NCBI RefSeq assembly: GCF_001729745.1 | Contig: NZ_CP017186.1 | Coordinates: 3,410,001-3,474,000, forward strand | Reading direction: 5' to 3' | DNA from: Enterobacter hormaechei subsp. hoffmannii | GTDB lineage: Bacteria; Pseudomonadota; Gammaproteobacteria; Enterobacterales; Enterobacteriaceae | DNA length: 64,000 nt | Shown: positions 34,301 to 43,400 of the stretch, one piece after another | Layout of the letters: every line of letters begins with the position of its first letter | How positions within the stretch are numbered: position 1 is the stretch's first letter | The notes under the pieces: model-generated | Told to the model about the DNA's origin: nothing | Databases searched by the model: none | What the model saw: the letters and a program-made list of their open reading frames with translations, nothing else | Position numbers and translations under genes: made by a program

Positions 34301-37300
34301 GGATCCGCAGGGCAACGTCAGCCAGCCGTCCGGCGTCTGGAGCATCAATATCGATCTGACGGCGCCACAGGTGCCGACGATCGATACGGTCAGCGACAAC
34401 GCCCCGGGTGGCGTAACCGGCCCGCTTACCGCCGGGCAGGTCACCAATGACACCACGCCAACCCTGAGCGGCACCGGCCAGGCGGGCACCACCATTCACG
34501 TTCTGAATAACGGCGTGGAGATTGGTACCACTACGGTCGACGGCAACGGTAACTGGACCTTTACGCCGGATCCGGTTCTGACAGACGGGACGTATAACCT
34601 GCGCGTCAACGCCAGCGATGATGTCGGAAACGTCTCCGCCAACTCGCCAGTGTTCGCCTTTACGGTGGATACCGCCGGGCCTGCGGCCCCGGTGGTTACC
34701 ACGGTAATAGACGATGTCAGCCCGGGAACGGGAACCCTCGCCAGCAACGGTTCCACCAACGACACCCGTCCAACCTTCAACGGTACGGGGGAAGTGGGCG
34801 CAACGGTGCACGTTATTGTCGATGATGTGGAAATCGGCACGGCGGTCGTCAACGCCCAGGGTAACTGGACCTTCACGCCGACCACCGCGCTGGGTGAAGG
34901 GCCGCATACCATTACCTTCAACGCCACCGATGCCGCAGGCAATACCGGGGTCACCTCGCCACCGTTCAACCTGACGGTGGATACGTCGGTGCCCGACGCA
35001 CCGGTCTTTACCCCTGCCACCGACAATGCCGGTCCCGTGCTGGGCCCGGTTGCCTCGGGACAAAGCACAGACGACACCACGCCAACGCTGAACGGCACCG
35101 CGGCAGCCAACGCGACCATCACCATTTATGAAAGTGGCCGTGAAGTGGGTACCGCCGTGGCGGACGCAAACGGCGTATGGAGCTTTACCACCGGTACGCT
35201 GGCAAACGGCAGCCACACCTGGACCGCCACGGTAACCGATGCCGCGGGCAACGTCAGCCCTGCCTCACCAGGCTTTACGCTGGTGGTAGATACGGCTGTG
35301 CCTGTCGCGCCGGTTATCACCCAGGCGTTTGACGACGTTGGCACCATCACCGGGGCAATAGGTTCCGGCCAGACCACCAACGATCCTCTCCCGCGTCTGG
35401 TGGGGACCAGCGAGCCGCTGGCCACCGTGAATATTTATGAGGGCACCACGCTGGTGGGCACCGGTACTGCCGATGCCGATGGCAACTGGACCGTCGATAT
35501 CACCGTGCCGCTGGACAGTGGGTCACACACCTTTACCGCAGAAGCAACGGATCAGGCGGGTAACACCAGCACGCCGTCCGCCGACTTCAGCCTGACCATT
35601 GACACCACGCCGCCAGCGCTGCCGGTGCTGACCAGCATCACCGACGATGTCGGTAACGCCGCTGCGCCTGTCGCCAACGGCGGGTTAACCAACGACGCGC
35701 GGCCAACGATCACCGGTACGGCAGAAGCCGGCGCGACGGTCACCATCTTTGATAATGGGGTACAGATTGGCACCGCAGTCGCCACCGGCGGCGCGTGGAG
35801 CTTTACGCCTTCCACCCCGCTGGCTGACGGGCCGCATAATCTGACCTTCTCCGCCACCGACGCGGTGGGCAACGCCAGCGCGCAGACCGGCGGTTACACC
35901 ATTAATGTGGATGCCACCGCCCCTGTCGTACCGGCAATCACCTCGATTGAGGATGATGTGGGGACCGTCACCGGACCTGTTACTGGCACCAACCCAACCA
36001 ACGACACCCGTCCGACCTTAAACGGTACGGCAGAAGCCAATGCCACCGTACGTATTTACGACGGCACGACGCTGGTGGGGACCGTCACTGCCGATGCCAA
36101 CGGCAACTGGACGCTGCCGCAAACCAGCACCACGCTGACGGAAGGCGCGCATAACTTCACCGCAACCGCCACCGATGCCGCGGGCAATACCAGCGCGCCA
36201 TCGCCGATTATCACGATCAACGTTGACCTGACGCCGCCAGCAGCCCCAACCGGGCTGGCGGTGATCACCAACGGGACGCAGGTTACCGGTACGGCGGAAG
36301 CGGGAAGTACCGTCACCATCACCAGCAGCACCGGAACCGTGCTTGGTACCGCCGTCGCGGACGGCAGCGGAAACTTCAGCGCCACCCTCACCCCTCCACA
36401 GACCGGCGGGGAGTCACTGATTGTCTTTGCTACGGATAAGGCCGGTAACGCGGGTATCACCACCTCCGTGATTGCCCCGATCACCACAATCCCGAACGCG
36501 CCTGTTATCGCCAATATTGACGATAACGTTGGCACGGTGACGGGCAACCTGACCAACGGGAATACCACCGATGACACCACGCCAACCCTGAGCGGCACGG
36601 CGCAGCCGAACACGACCATCACCCTCTATAACAACGGGGTGCTGATGGGCACGGTCACCGCGAATGCCAGCGGCAACTGGAGCTTCACCACGCCGGTGCT
36701 GAGTGAAGGCCCGCATGCCTTCACCGCCACGGCGAGCAACGGCTCGGGCACCAGCCCGATTTCCACGTCGACCACCGTCATTGTCGATCTCACTGCGCCA
36801 ACGGCTCCAACCGGGACCTTCAACGCAGACGGCAGCGTATTGACCGGTAGCGCTGAAGCGGGCAGCACCGTCACCATCCGCCTGGCGGATAATTCAACGG
36901 TCACCGCCACGGCGGACAGCAACGGTTCCTGGAGCTACACCTTCCTCAATAAACAGACGGAAGGTCAGACGCTGCAAATCACCGCCACCGATGCGGCAGG
37001 CAATGTTTCGCTGCCCGGCTCAGCCCTTGCGCCGGTGGTGCCGCTCTCTGCCAGCACCAACGCTGAAGAACTGGCGCTCACGACCACCGCCACGGTGACC
37101 AACTCGCAGTACAGCGACTATGGTTTCCTGCTGGTAGGCGCCTTAGGTAACGTGCTGACGCTGCTCGGCAACGACACCGCGCAGGTAGGTTTCACCGTCG
37201 GCAACGGCGGCAGTGCGGATATTGCCGTGAACGCCAACGCCACGGGTGCCGTTCTTTCCCTGCTCAATACCCTTGAGCTGGTGGTACAGCGCTTCGACGC

Positions 37301-39725
37301 CGCCAACAACACCTGGACCACCGTGGTCGATACCGGGCAGCCGCAGTTCGCTGACCTGTTGACCCTCGGCGCGACGGGTGTGTCGCTGAACCTGACCGGG
37401 CTGGCGAATGGTCAGTATCGCGTCCTGAGCTACAACACTAACCTGCTGGCAACCGGCTCTTACACCAGCCTCGATGTGGCGGTGAAAGAGACCAGCGCAG
37501 GCACCGTGTCCGGCGAGACCAGCGTTGCCGGGAACGTCATCACTGACGTGGATCCAACCGCAGGCAGCGACAACGCCCCGGCGGGCACCACCGTCACTAC
37601 GGTCACCAACGCCCAGGGCACCACCACCAGCGTTACGGCTGACGGCACGGTGATTCAGGGGCAATACGGCACGCTGACCATCAACCTGGACGGCAGCTAT
37701 ACCTATAACCTGACCAACACCAGCGCCGCCGTCATTGGCCGCACGGAGAACTTTACCTACACCATCACCCATAACGGCACCAGCGCCTCGGCAAATCTGG
37801 TTCTGTCGCTGGGCGAAGGCACTACCAGCAGCGGGATCGTGGCCGTGGACGATACCGCCTCGCTGACCTTCGACACCACCGTGGAGGCGATCAACAACGG
37901 CACCTCGTCGCAGGGCGGCTTTACCCTGGTGGGGATCAACCTTGGCAATACCCTGGGGCTGAACCTGCTGGACGATCTGGCCAACCCGATCATTTATAAC
38001 GTGGAAGAAGGCACCACCCGCACCATGACCGTTCAGGCGTCCGTGGGCGGCGTCGCGCTGGCCTCGGTGTTCGACCTCTACATCTATAAGTTCAACAATG
38101 CGACGCAGACCTTCGAGCAGATGCGCGTTGAACCCGGCTGGCTGCGCGCGCCGCTGCTGGGCGGCACCTCCCCGCAGCTGACGTTGAACCTGCCCGCTGG
38201 CGAGTACCTGTTCCTGCTCAATACGGCGGCGGGGATCACCGCGCTGACGGCCTACACGCTGAACGTCTTGCAGGATCATGTCTACAGCGTGGCAAGCGTG
38301 AGCGAGAGCACGACCGGGGATGTGCTGGCGGATGATATTGCGCCAGCAGGTACCGTGGTCTCCGACGTTAACGGCGTGGCGGTGAACAGCAGCGGCCTGA
38401 CGGAGATCACCGGCGAGTACGGTACGCTGCGGATCAACGCAGCCGGGGAGTACACTTACACCCTGGACAGCGGAGTCGGCGCTGACAGCATCAGCACGCC
38501 GGATACCTTCGTCTACACCATCACCGCGCCGAACGGCTCGAAAGACACGGCATCGCTGAACATCACCCCGACCGCGCAGCCAATGGACGCGGTGAACGAT
38601 GTCAGCACGGCGATGGACGTGAACTCGGTGCACCGCACCGCCGCATACTCGGATACTACCGTCGGGTCGGCGAGCTGGAACGCCGCGCTGCTTGCCTCAA
38701 CCCAGGGCAGCGGAAGCGGGACCTTCGTGGTGGATCCTAATACTGCACTGCATAACGTGGTTCTGTCGTTTAACGTCGCCTCGCTGCTGACCCTTACCGG
38801 GTTAACGGTCGACTGGACGCTGACCAACGGCACCACCACCCTCAGATCCGGCTCATTTAACGGCGGGCTGCTGCTGGGCGGCAGGGCGACGATCAACCTG
38901 ACGGGCCTCGATCTGGAAGCGGGAACCTATACGCTGAACTATACCGGCAGAATGGGACCGCTGGGGGTGGGAAATATCACCGTTACCCCAAGCGTCACCG
39001 GGACCAGCTACTCCCTGTCGCAGTTTGACGCCACGGGCACCCACACCGTTGACGGCAATATCTTCGACGGCACCGGCTCCGCGGGCGCGATGGACCAGCT
39101 GCATTCGGTGGATACCCGTCTCAGCATTACCGGCTACGACGGCGTAACCACCACGCTGGATCCTTACACCGGCAGCACGCAGGTAAACATCACGGGTCAC
39201 TACGGCACGCTGGCGATTGCCGCAGACGGCAGTTACACCTACACACTCAACCCGGGGATATCGTTCTCTACCATCACCAGCAAGGAGGTCTTTAACTACA
39301 CCCTGACCGACGCCAACGGCACCCGGGATACCGCCTCGCTGACCATCAATATGGCACCGAAATTTGTCAGTTCGGAACATAACGATGTGATTAGCGGCAC
39401 GGCCTACGGCGACACGCTGATTTATCAGGTGTTGAACACTACGGCGGGTAACGCCACCGCAGGTAACAGCACGGGTGACCACTGGACGAACTTCTCCCTG
39501 TCGCAGGGAGACAAGATCGACATTGGCGATCTGCTGGTGGGCTGGAACGGTAGCGCGTCGACGCTGGGGAACTATGTCTCTGTTTCACAAAGCGGTAACA
39601 ATACTGTGATCTCCATCGACCGTGACGGCACGGGAGCCGCCTACACTAAATCTACGCTCGTTACGCTGGACAACGTTCAGACCACCTACGACGAGCTTGT
39701 AAACCAGCAACACATCATTACCTGA
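28302..39725 (+). CDS. bapA: BapA-type giant biofilm adhesin
   Basis: ATG 28302 (GGAG ten bases upstream) gives 3807 residues, close to the roughly 3800 of Salmonella BapA. Residues 1-125 form the Bap/LapF prefix-type domain (ISVISKLTGVETTTEGTQI..., LALLAASG...). A Gly/Asn/Pro-rich linker follows (about 137-163). About 2750 residues then form 28 tandem bacterial Ig-like repeats, 20 long (about 103 residues) and 8 short (about 84). Three VCBS/cadherin-like units each contain a YGTLxI...GxYTYxL core. The C-terminus (about 3690-3807) is a calcium-binding type I secretion target (SEHNDVISGTAYGDTLIY, IDIGDLL, STLVTLDNVQTTYDELV). It is secreted without a Sec signal by the three downstream proteins. 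The repeats should mediate cell-cell and surface adhesion. Confidence 0.92.
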   Translation: MSQISVISKLTGVETTTEGTQITLDHSSIVKLNVDRANIADYSRSGNDLVITLNSGEVITLKNFYVTDAQGVSQLVLEESDGALWWIEDPTGAATYESIASTDALLAASGSDAGGAAAWPWVLGGLAAAGGIAIAAGTGGGGGGDDDNNNPNPGNPGNPSEPDTTPPNTPTNLQVSPDGKTVTGTAEPGSTITLKDADGNTIGTGKVGSDGKFTIDLGTPLTNGEQITATATDPSGNTSQGGQVTAPDLTAPDAPANLEVSPDGKTVSGTAEPGSTVTLKDADGNTIGTGKAGSDGKFTIDLGTPLTNGEQITATATDPSGNTSPGVQVTAPDSTAPAAPEIVTVNDNVGTEAGPLSNGQRTDDARPTFSGISEAGTVITFYDNGKPIGTATADATGKWSFTPSTNLSEGNHAITTTATDAAGNTSPASTAVTFVVDTVAPGAPAITGMTDDVAPNTGVLGSGSTTNDPRPQLTGTAEAGSTVTIYDNGIAIGTAVVGSNGSWSFTPSVNLSEGSHQLTVRATDIAGNTGPASPAFTVTVDVTTPPVPTGFIVNDDTGGLKGTITAGQFTDESQPRLTGRGEPGSTITVYDNGVVIGSTTVLPNGTWSITPTTPLAEGAHSITLRETDAAGNQSGLSQPINFTVDLTPPDMPEATLNSTGTQITGTAEPGSKIVITNNAGVQIGTATADSNGNYVANLNPAQVNGEIISVVASDAAGNQSSPALVNAADITAPAAPGNLVVAEDGASVSGTAEPNSTIIIKAPDGTIIGQATAGPDGTFTIPISPAQTNGEALEVTATDGSGNTSPSGFADAPDSTPPLAPENVVISADGTTVTGTAEPGSTVTIRENGVKVGEAVADDQGNFSVDLIPPKANGEALTADATDTAGNTGPTAPFDAPDITAAQTPVITGVEDDALDVTGPVSQNGLTNDKTPTINGTGEPGTTITLYSGTTEIGTAVVGPDGQWSITLETDLPDGGHVLTATAVDANNNLSGTSNTWSITVDTAAPGAPAITQVIDDVPGRTGPLDNNQITNDTLPTLNGTGEPGSTVTIRLDGQDIGTAIVNNGGAWTFTPTTALGNGHHTFTVVASDAAGNTSASSPGFTFTVDTTPPPAATLDTVSDNIGTVQVPLNSGDTTDDTLPQLQGTAPEGTTITIYDGTNLLGTAVLDGSGGWSFTPTTPLTDGPHSLTVHATDEAGNTTISPPFELAIDTTAPATPDIPEITVNPDGATPGTALNPGETTRDTTPTLSGSGTPGDTVSIYDGATKIGEAEIDGDGNWSWTPEDPLPDGTYDLSLTVTNQDSAGNESAPSTPVTITIDTDAPGQPGIPTVTDSVSQITGPVDNGGTTNDPRPVLSGTGTPNDVITIYDQVGTGEPQAVGSVTVDGSGNWSWRPESNIGEGTHQYTATATDEAGNESLPSTGITITVDTLAPDTPLIGSIGGAQNGGSTNDNTPVIGGGGTTGETVIIYNNGVEVDRVEIANGEWSYTLPTQTDGPLNITVAAVDDAGNLSPVSPVFSVTVDTQAPTVPQIDAVSDSQLTNSVLYTRDGTPTLTGIGEPGSSVTVSVDGTPSPVVVVVQPNGTWSWTADPALAEGPHTFSVAASDAAGNTSASSGDLSVTVDTLPPATPTNIAIAAEGTPLTGTADDGTTVTVKDANGNIIGTGVATGGSFTIALSPAQLDATTLTLTATDPAGNASPSTTFDVPDSPLDLPAVPVITAINDDVDPVIGDVKDKTTNDTTPTLTGTADPGSVIAIYQDGSLLPVTTVVADTNGNWSYTPLLPLTEGPHTFAVTATNTTTGATSGQSPIATVTVDLTDPTAPAIGAVTDDVGPVTGPIADGQSTNDNRPTLTGTGTAGDTITVYDDGDPLGTVVVGPTGTWSYTPPALDDGSHTLTVTATDPAGNESAPSAGITIVVDTVSTTPVITSVTDNAGNAATPVPSGDPTNDTTPTLTGSAEPNSVVAIFDGATQIGTVAADGTGAWTFTPETALGEGTHDFTVRATDPQGNVSQPSGVWSINIDLTAPQVPTIDTVSDNAPGGVTGPLTAGQVTNDTTPTLSGTGQAGTTIHVLNNGVEIGTTTVDGNGNWTFTPDPVLTDGTYNLRVNASDDVGNVSANSPVFAFTVDTAGPAAPVVTTVIDDVSPGTGTLASNGSTNDTRPTFNGTGEVGATVHVIVDDVEIGTAVVNAQGNWTFTPTTALGEGPHTITFNATDAAGNTGVTSPPFNLTVDTSVPDAPVFTPATDNAGPVLGPVASGQSTDDTTPTLNGTAAANATITIYESGREVGTAVADANGVWSFTTGTLANGSHTWTATVTDAAGNVSPASPGFTLVVDTAVPVAPVITQAFDDVGTITGAIGSGQTTNDPLPRLVGTSEPLATVNIYEGTTLVGTGTADADGNWTVDITVPLDSGSHTFTAEATDQAGNTSTPSADFSLTIDTTPPALPVLTSITDDVGNAAAPVANGGLTNDARPTITGTAEAGATVTIFDNGVQIGTAVATGGAWSFTPSTPLADGPHNLTFSATDAVGNASAQTGGYTINVDATAPVVPAITSIEDDVGTVTGPVTGTNPTNDTRPTLNGTAEANATVRIYDGTTLVGTVTADANGNWTLPQTSTTLTEGAHNFTATATDAAGNTSAPSPIITINVDLTPPAAPTGLAVITNGTQVTGTAEAGSTVTITSSTGTVLGTAVADGSGNFSATLTPPQTGGESLIVFATDKAGNAGITTSVIAPITTIPNAPVIANIDDNVGTVTGNLTNGNTTDDTTPTLSGTAQPNTTITLYNNGVLMGTVTANASGNWSFTTPVLSEGPHAFTATASNGSGTSPISTSTTVIVDLTAPTAPTGTFNADGSVLTGSAEAGSTVTIRLADNSTVTATADSNGSWSYTFLNKQTEGQTLQITATDAAGNVSLPGSALAPVVPLSASTNAEELALTTTATVTNSQYSDYGFLLVGALGNVLTLLGNDTAQVGFTVGNGGSADIAVNANATGAVLSLLNTLELVVQRFDAANNTWTTVVDTGQPQFADLLTLGATGVSLNLTGLANGQYRVLSYNTNLLATGSYTSLDVAVKETSAGTVSGETSVAGNVITDVDPTAGSDNAPAGTTVTTVTNAQGTTTSVTADGTVIQGQYGTLTINLDGSYTYNLTNTSAAVIGRTENFTYTITHNGTSASANLVLSLGEGTTSSGIVAVDDTASLTFDTTVEAINNGTSSQGGFTLVGINLGNTLGLNLLDDLANPIIYNVEEGTTRTMTVQASVGGVALASVFDLYIYKFNNATQTFEQMRVEPGWLRAPLLGGTSPQLTLNLPAGEYLFLLNTAAGITALTAYTLNVLQDHVYSVASVSESTTGDVLADDIAPAGTVVSDVNGVAVNSSGLTEITGEYGTLRINAAGEYTYTLDSGVGADSISTPDTFVYTITAPNGSKDTASLNITPTAQPMDAVNDVSTAMDVNSVHRTAAYSDTTVGSASWNAALLASTQGSGSGTFVVDPNTALHNVVLSFNVASLLTLTGLTVDWTLTNGTTTLRSGSFNGGLLLGGRATINLTGLDLEAGTYTLNYTGRMGPLGVGNITVTPSVTGTSYSLSQFDATGTHTVDGNIFDGTGSAGAMDQLHSVDTRLSITGYDGVTTTLDPYTGSTQVNITGHYGTLAIAADGSYTYTLNPGISFSTITSKEVFNYTLTDANGTRDTASLTINMAPKFVSSEHNDVISGTAYGDTLIYQVLNTTAGNATAGNSTGDHWTNFSLSQGDKIDIGDLLVGWNGSASTLGNYVSVSQSGNNTVISIDRDGTGAAYTKSTLVTLDNVQTTYDELVNQQHIIT
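28794..37036 (+). repeat. 28 tandem Ig-like coding modules in bapA
   Basis: The units start with an (T/A)PxxP motif and end with a DAAGN-type stretch and VDT. Short units are numbers 1, 2, 6, 7, 8, 16, 26 and 28; the rest are long. Units 1 and 2 are nearly identical in DNA, 252 bp apart, which suggests a recent duplication. Other units have diverged. Such arrays can change copy number by recombination. Confidence 0.85.
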
Positions 39726-39744
39726 TAGCACCTGCAAGAAATGA

Positions 39745-39767
39745 CCCGGGCGCACACAGCGCCCGGG
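39745..39767 (+). terminator. Strong intercistronic hairpin between bapA and the exporter genes
   Basis: CCCGGGCGC and GCGCCCGGG pair perfectly over nine bases with an ACACA loop, 20 bases after the bapA stop. No T-run follows, so complete termination is not expected. Partial attenuation or mRNA protection is more likely, lowering exporter expression relative to adhesin. Confidence 0.6.
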
Positions 39768-39807
39768 CATAAACAAAAAAGCAGTACTTTTTTATTAGGG
39801 ACAAGAC

Positions 39808-41211
39808 ATGGGAAAGAAGATGCCTTACTGGTGGCTCTCGTGCTGCCTGATATCTGTGCCCGCTATCGCGGCAAACCCTGCGGCGATGATTAATACCGGA
39901 CAATTAAGCGAAACGCAGGAACTCCCCTCTTTAAATGGCCGCGTGGCGCCCGTAGCCAGCAAAGCCGCCCCCGGCACGCTACAGCTGGATGAAGCCGTAA
40001 ACCGCGCCGTGACCTGGCATCCGGCCATCAGTGAAGCCGTCGGCAAACTTTATCAGCAGAGCGAAAATGTGGACGTCGCCAAATCGAAATATTATCCGCA
40101 AATTAGCGCCGGCATGGATAACGGCTATAGCCACGACGGCGACGATAATGGCTTTACCCCCTCGCTAGTGCTTTCGCTTTCGCAAATGCTTTACGACTTC
40201 GGCAAAGTCGCAAGCCAGGTGCGCGCCGAAAACGCGGGCGTCGCCCAGCAGCAGGCCAACGTACTGGTGAGCATCGACACTATCGCCCACGATACCGCCA
40301 TCGCTATGGTGCAGGTGCAGACCTGGCAGCAGATGGTCGAGACCGCTAAAGAACAGCTGGACGCCCTGACCTCCATCGGCACACTGACGAAGCTGCGTAA
40401 TGACGAAGGCGCCACGTCGCTCTCTGACGTGGTGCAGACCGATGCCCGTATCGAAGGCGCGCGAGCGCAGCTGATGCAGTATCAGGCCAGCCTCGACAGC
40501 TCACGCGCCACGCTGATGAGCATGCTGGGCTGGGACGGCCTGAACGCGGTCAGCAATGAATTTCCGCAAAGTCTGGCCCGCAGCTGCGATATTGCCGAGC
40601 CGGACGATCGTCTGGTGCCCTCGGTATTAGCGGCCTGGGCGCAGGCCAACGTCGCGCAGGCCAATCTCGACTATGCCAACGCGCAGATGACCCCTACCGT
40701 CTCGCTGGAGCCGGAAGTCCGCCACTATCTTAACGACCGCTACTCAGGCAACGAAACGCGGGACCGCACCCAGTACTCCGCGTGGGTAAAAGTGCAGATG
40801 CCGCTCTATCAGGGCGGCGGCCTCACCGCCCGGCGTAACGCCGCCGGACACGCGGTGGAATCGGCCCAGTCCACCATTCAGCGCACCCGTCTTGAGGTGC
40901 GGCAAAAACTGCTGGAAGCGCGCAGCCAGGTGATGAGCCTGATGAGCACGCTTCAGATCCAGGGCCGCCAGGAAGCGCTCAGCGCCCGTACCCGCGAGCT
41001 GTATCAGCAGCAGTATCTCGATCTTGGTTCCCGCCCGCTGCTCGACGTGCTCAACGCCGAGCAGGAGGTGTATCAGGCGCGCTTTACCCAGCAGCAAACC
41101 GCCGGACAGCTCCGCCAGCTTCAGCTGAACTGTCTCTACCAAACCGGGCGCATACGTCAGGCGTTCGATCTTGAAAACCGCACCATCCAGACCGTGGAGA
41201 TCCAGCCATGA
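39808..41211 (+). CDS. bapB: TolC-like outer-membrane channel of the BapA type I secretion system
   Basis: The 467-residue protein has a signal peptide (MGKKMPYWWLSCCLISVPAIAA, cleavage near residue 22) and a TolC/LapE-like body. That body has two long helical repeats (about 60-240 and 270-440) and a Q-rich pattern such as LLDVLNAEQEVYQARFTQ, typical of the efflux-protein family. It lies between the giant adhesin and its ABC transporter, as bapB in Salmonella. It forms the outer-membrane pore for adhesin export. Its stop overlaps the ABC gene ATG (ATGA). Confidence 0.87.
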   Translation: MGKKMPYWWLSCCLISVPAIAANPAAMINTGQLSETQELPSLNGRVAPVASKAAPGTLQLDEAVNRAVTWHPAISEAVGKLYQQSENVDVAKSKYYPQISAGMDNGYSHDGDDNGFTPSLVLSLSQMLYDFGKVASQVRAENAGVAQQQANVLVSIDTIAHDTAIAMVQVQTWQQMVETAKEQLDALTSIGTLTKLRNDEGATSLSDVVQTDARIEGARAQLMQYQASLDSSRATLMSMLGWDGLNAVSNEFPQSLARSCDIAEPDDRLVPSVLAAWAQANVAQANLDYANAQMTPTVSLEPEVRHYLNDRYSGNETRDRTQYSAWVKVQMPLYQGGGLTARRNAAGHAVESAQSTIQRTRLEVRQKLLEARSQVMSLMSTLQIQGRQEALSARTRELYQQQYLDLGSRPLLDVLNAEQEVYQARFTQQQTAGQLRQLQLNCLYQTGRIRQAFDLENRTIQTVEIQP

Positions 41212-43400
41212 AGCAACGCGATATTCCGCAAGGTGAAAACATGACGGATGAGGCGCTGGAGCAGTGGGCGCAGGCGTTTGGCTATGTGGCGACGCGCTAT
41301 CGCGTTGCCTGCTCGCCAGGCTCGCTGATCGCGGGCGCGCCGTGGCTGAAAGGCAAACCGATGGTGCCCGCGCTGACGCAGCTCGCCCGTGAAGCCGGGC
41401 TGACGTTCCAGCTGCTGACGGCCGATCAGCAGTCCATTAACAGCTGGCGTCTGCCGGTGGTGGTAGAGCTAAACGACGGTAAAATCGGCGTGATCGACAA
41501 TTTCGACGGCGAGGATACGCTTGAGGTCAGCTTTTTCGACGACAACACGCACACCAACCGCCTGTCGATGAGCGCGATGCTGCCTGCCATCCGCCACGTC
41601 ATCGCCCTGCGTCCGCTGGCGGCGCTGAAGGACAGCCGCGTGGACGCCTATATCTCAAAATACCGCCCGGACTGGCTCTACCGGCTGGTGATGCGCGACC
41701 TTCGCCCTTACAGCTGGGTGATGCTGGCGGCGCTGTTTATCAACGTGCTCTCCCTCTCCGGCATTGTCTTTTCCATGCAGGTGTATGACCGGGTGATCCC
41801 CGCCCAGTCCTACCCGACGCTCTACGTACTGACTATTGGGGTACTGATCGCCACGCTGTTTGGTTTTGTGCTGCGCGTGGCGCGCGGGCACATTATGGAT
41901 CTGCTGGGCAAACGCTCGGATATGCGCGTCTCGGATCGGGTCTTCGGCCACGCGCTGCGGCTACGCCACAGCGCCATTCCGCGCTCCACCGGCAGCTTTA
42001 TCTCCCAGTTGCGCGAGCTGGAGCAGATCCGCGAGATGGTCACCTCCTCCACCATTTCCACCATCGTCGATCTGCCGTTCTTTATCCTGTTTGTGATTGT
42101 GCTGGCGATCATCGCCCCGCAGCTGGCGTGGATCGCCCCGGTGGCGGCGGTGATCATGGTCCTGCCTGGCCTGCTGCTGCAAAAGAAGCTGGCGGAGCTG
42201 GCGAAGCAGTCGGCGCATGAATCTACCCTGCGCAACGCGGTGCTGGTGGAGAGCGTGCAGGGTCTGGAGGACATCAAGCTGATGCAGGCGGAGAACCGCT
42301 TTTTGCAGCAGTGGAACAGCTATATCCAGATCACCGCCGAATCCGGCCTGCGCACCCGCGAACTGACGCAGAACCTGATCAGCTGGGGGATGACCATTCA
42401 GAGCCTGGTCTATGCCGGGGTGATCGTGGTGGGCGCGCCGATGGTGATCGACGGCACCTTAACCACCGGTTCGGTGGTGGCCGCCTCGATGCTCGCCTCA
42501 CGGATGATCGCCCCGATGGCGACGCTGTGCGGCGTGCTGGCCCGCTGGCAGCAGGTGAAGGCTGCCAAAGAGGGACTGGACAGCATTATGCAGCTGCCGA
42601 CCGAGAACCAGCGCGAAGAGACGCCGATCCGCCAGGACGTGCTGCGCGGCCACTATCTTTTCGAGCAGGCGCAGTTCCGCTATCACCCGGAAGATCCCCG
42701 CATGGCGCTGCGCATTAACCGCCTGGAGATCAAAGCGGGCGAAAAAGTGGCGATCCTCGGGCGCAACGGCGCGGGCAAATCAACCCTGTTGCAGGCGATG
42801 GCGGGCGGGATGGATCTGGCGGGCGGTGAACTGCGGCTCGACAACCTCAGCCTGCCGCATCTGGACGTGGCTGACGTGCGGAGAAACGTCGGCTTTATGA
42901 CCCAAAACGCCCGGCTGTTTTACGGCACCCTGCGCGAGAACATCACGCTCGGCATGCCGCGCGCCACCGATGAAGAGATCTTCGAGGTGCTGGAGATGTG
43001 CGGCGCGGCCAGCTTTGTGCAGAAGCTGCCAAAGGGGCTGGATTACCCGATTATGGAGAACGGCGTCGGGCTGTCCGGCGGGCAGCGGCAGTCTATTCTG
43101 CTGGCGCGGATGCTGCTGCGCGACCCGAATATCGTGCTGATGGATGAACCGACCGCCTCCCTTGATGAACATACCGAGCGGGAATTTATTCAACGTCTCG
43201 GGGCGTGGCTCGGCAACCGCACGCTGGTTGTCGCGACCCACCGCGTGCCGGTACTGGAGCTGGTGGAGCGCGTGGTGGTACTCAAAGATGGCATGCTGGT
43301 GATGGACGCGCCAAAAGCGCAGGCGCTGAACAACAGCCGTATGCAGCAACAGCAGCAGGCAACCGGACGGGAGTGGAACAATGAAAATCAATCAGCGTGA
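41208..43400 (+). CDS. bapC: Type I secretion ABC transporter, BapC/LapB-like
   Basis: The protein (730 residues from 41208; 719 if it starts at ATG 41241) has three parts. Residues about 10-130 are a C39-like domain without an obvious catalytic Cys. About 165-430 is the six-helix permease. About 475-715 is the ATPase, with Walker A GRNGAGKST, signature LSGGQRQ and Walker B IVLMDEPTASLD. It energises export of the adhesin across the inner membrane. The C39-like domain without peptidase function is typical for this class of adhesin exporters. It overlaps the membrane-fusion gene by 20 bases. Confidence 0.9.
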   Translation: MKQRDIPQGENMTDEALEQWAQAFGYVATRYRVACSPGSLIAGAPWLKGKPMVPALTQLAREAGLTFQLLTADQQSINSWRLPVVVELNDGKIGVIDNFDGEDTLEVSFFDDNTHTNRLSMSAMLPAIRHVIALRPLAALKDSRVDAYISKYRPDWLYRLVMRDLRPYSWVMLAALFINVLSLSGIVFSMQVYDRVIPAQSYPTLYVLTIGVLIATLFGFVLRVARGHIMDLLGKRSDMRVSDRVFGHALRLRHSAIPRSTGSFISQLRELEQIREMVTSSTISTIVDLPFFILFVIVLAIIAPQLAWIAPVAAVIMVLPGLLLQKKLAELAKQSAHESTLRNAVLVESVQGLEDIKLMQAENRFLQQWNSYIQITAESGLRTRELTQNLISWGMTIQSLVYAGVIVVGAPMVIDGTLTTGSVVAASMLASRMIAPMATLCGVLARWQQVKAAKEGLDSIMQLPTENQREETPIRQDVLRGHYLFEQAQFRYHPEDPRMALRINRLEIKAGEKVAILGRNGAGKSTLLQAMAGGMDLAGGELRLDNLSLPHLDVADVRRNVGFMTQNARLFYGTLRENITLGMPRATDEEIFEVLEMCGAASFVQKLPKGLDYPIMENGVGLSGGQRQSILLARMLLRDPNIVLMDEPTASLDEHTEREFIQRLGAWLGNRTLVVATHRVPVLELVERVVVLKDGMLVMDAPKAQALNNSRMQQQQQATGREWNNENQSA

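Noticed and set aside
28794..37036. Possible CRISPR or satellite array
   Set aside because: The periodicity is that of protein modules of 84-103 codons, with no short conserved repeat and unique spacers.
29301..38633. Several long minus-strand frames, up to 608 codons, opposite bapA
   Set aside because: They arise from the repeated, GC-rich coding sequence of the adhesin; their products are Val/Gly/Arg-rich and repeat with the same period as bapA.
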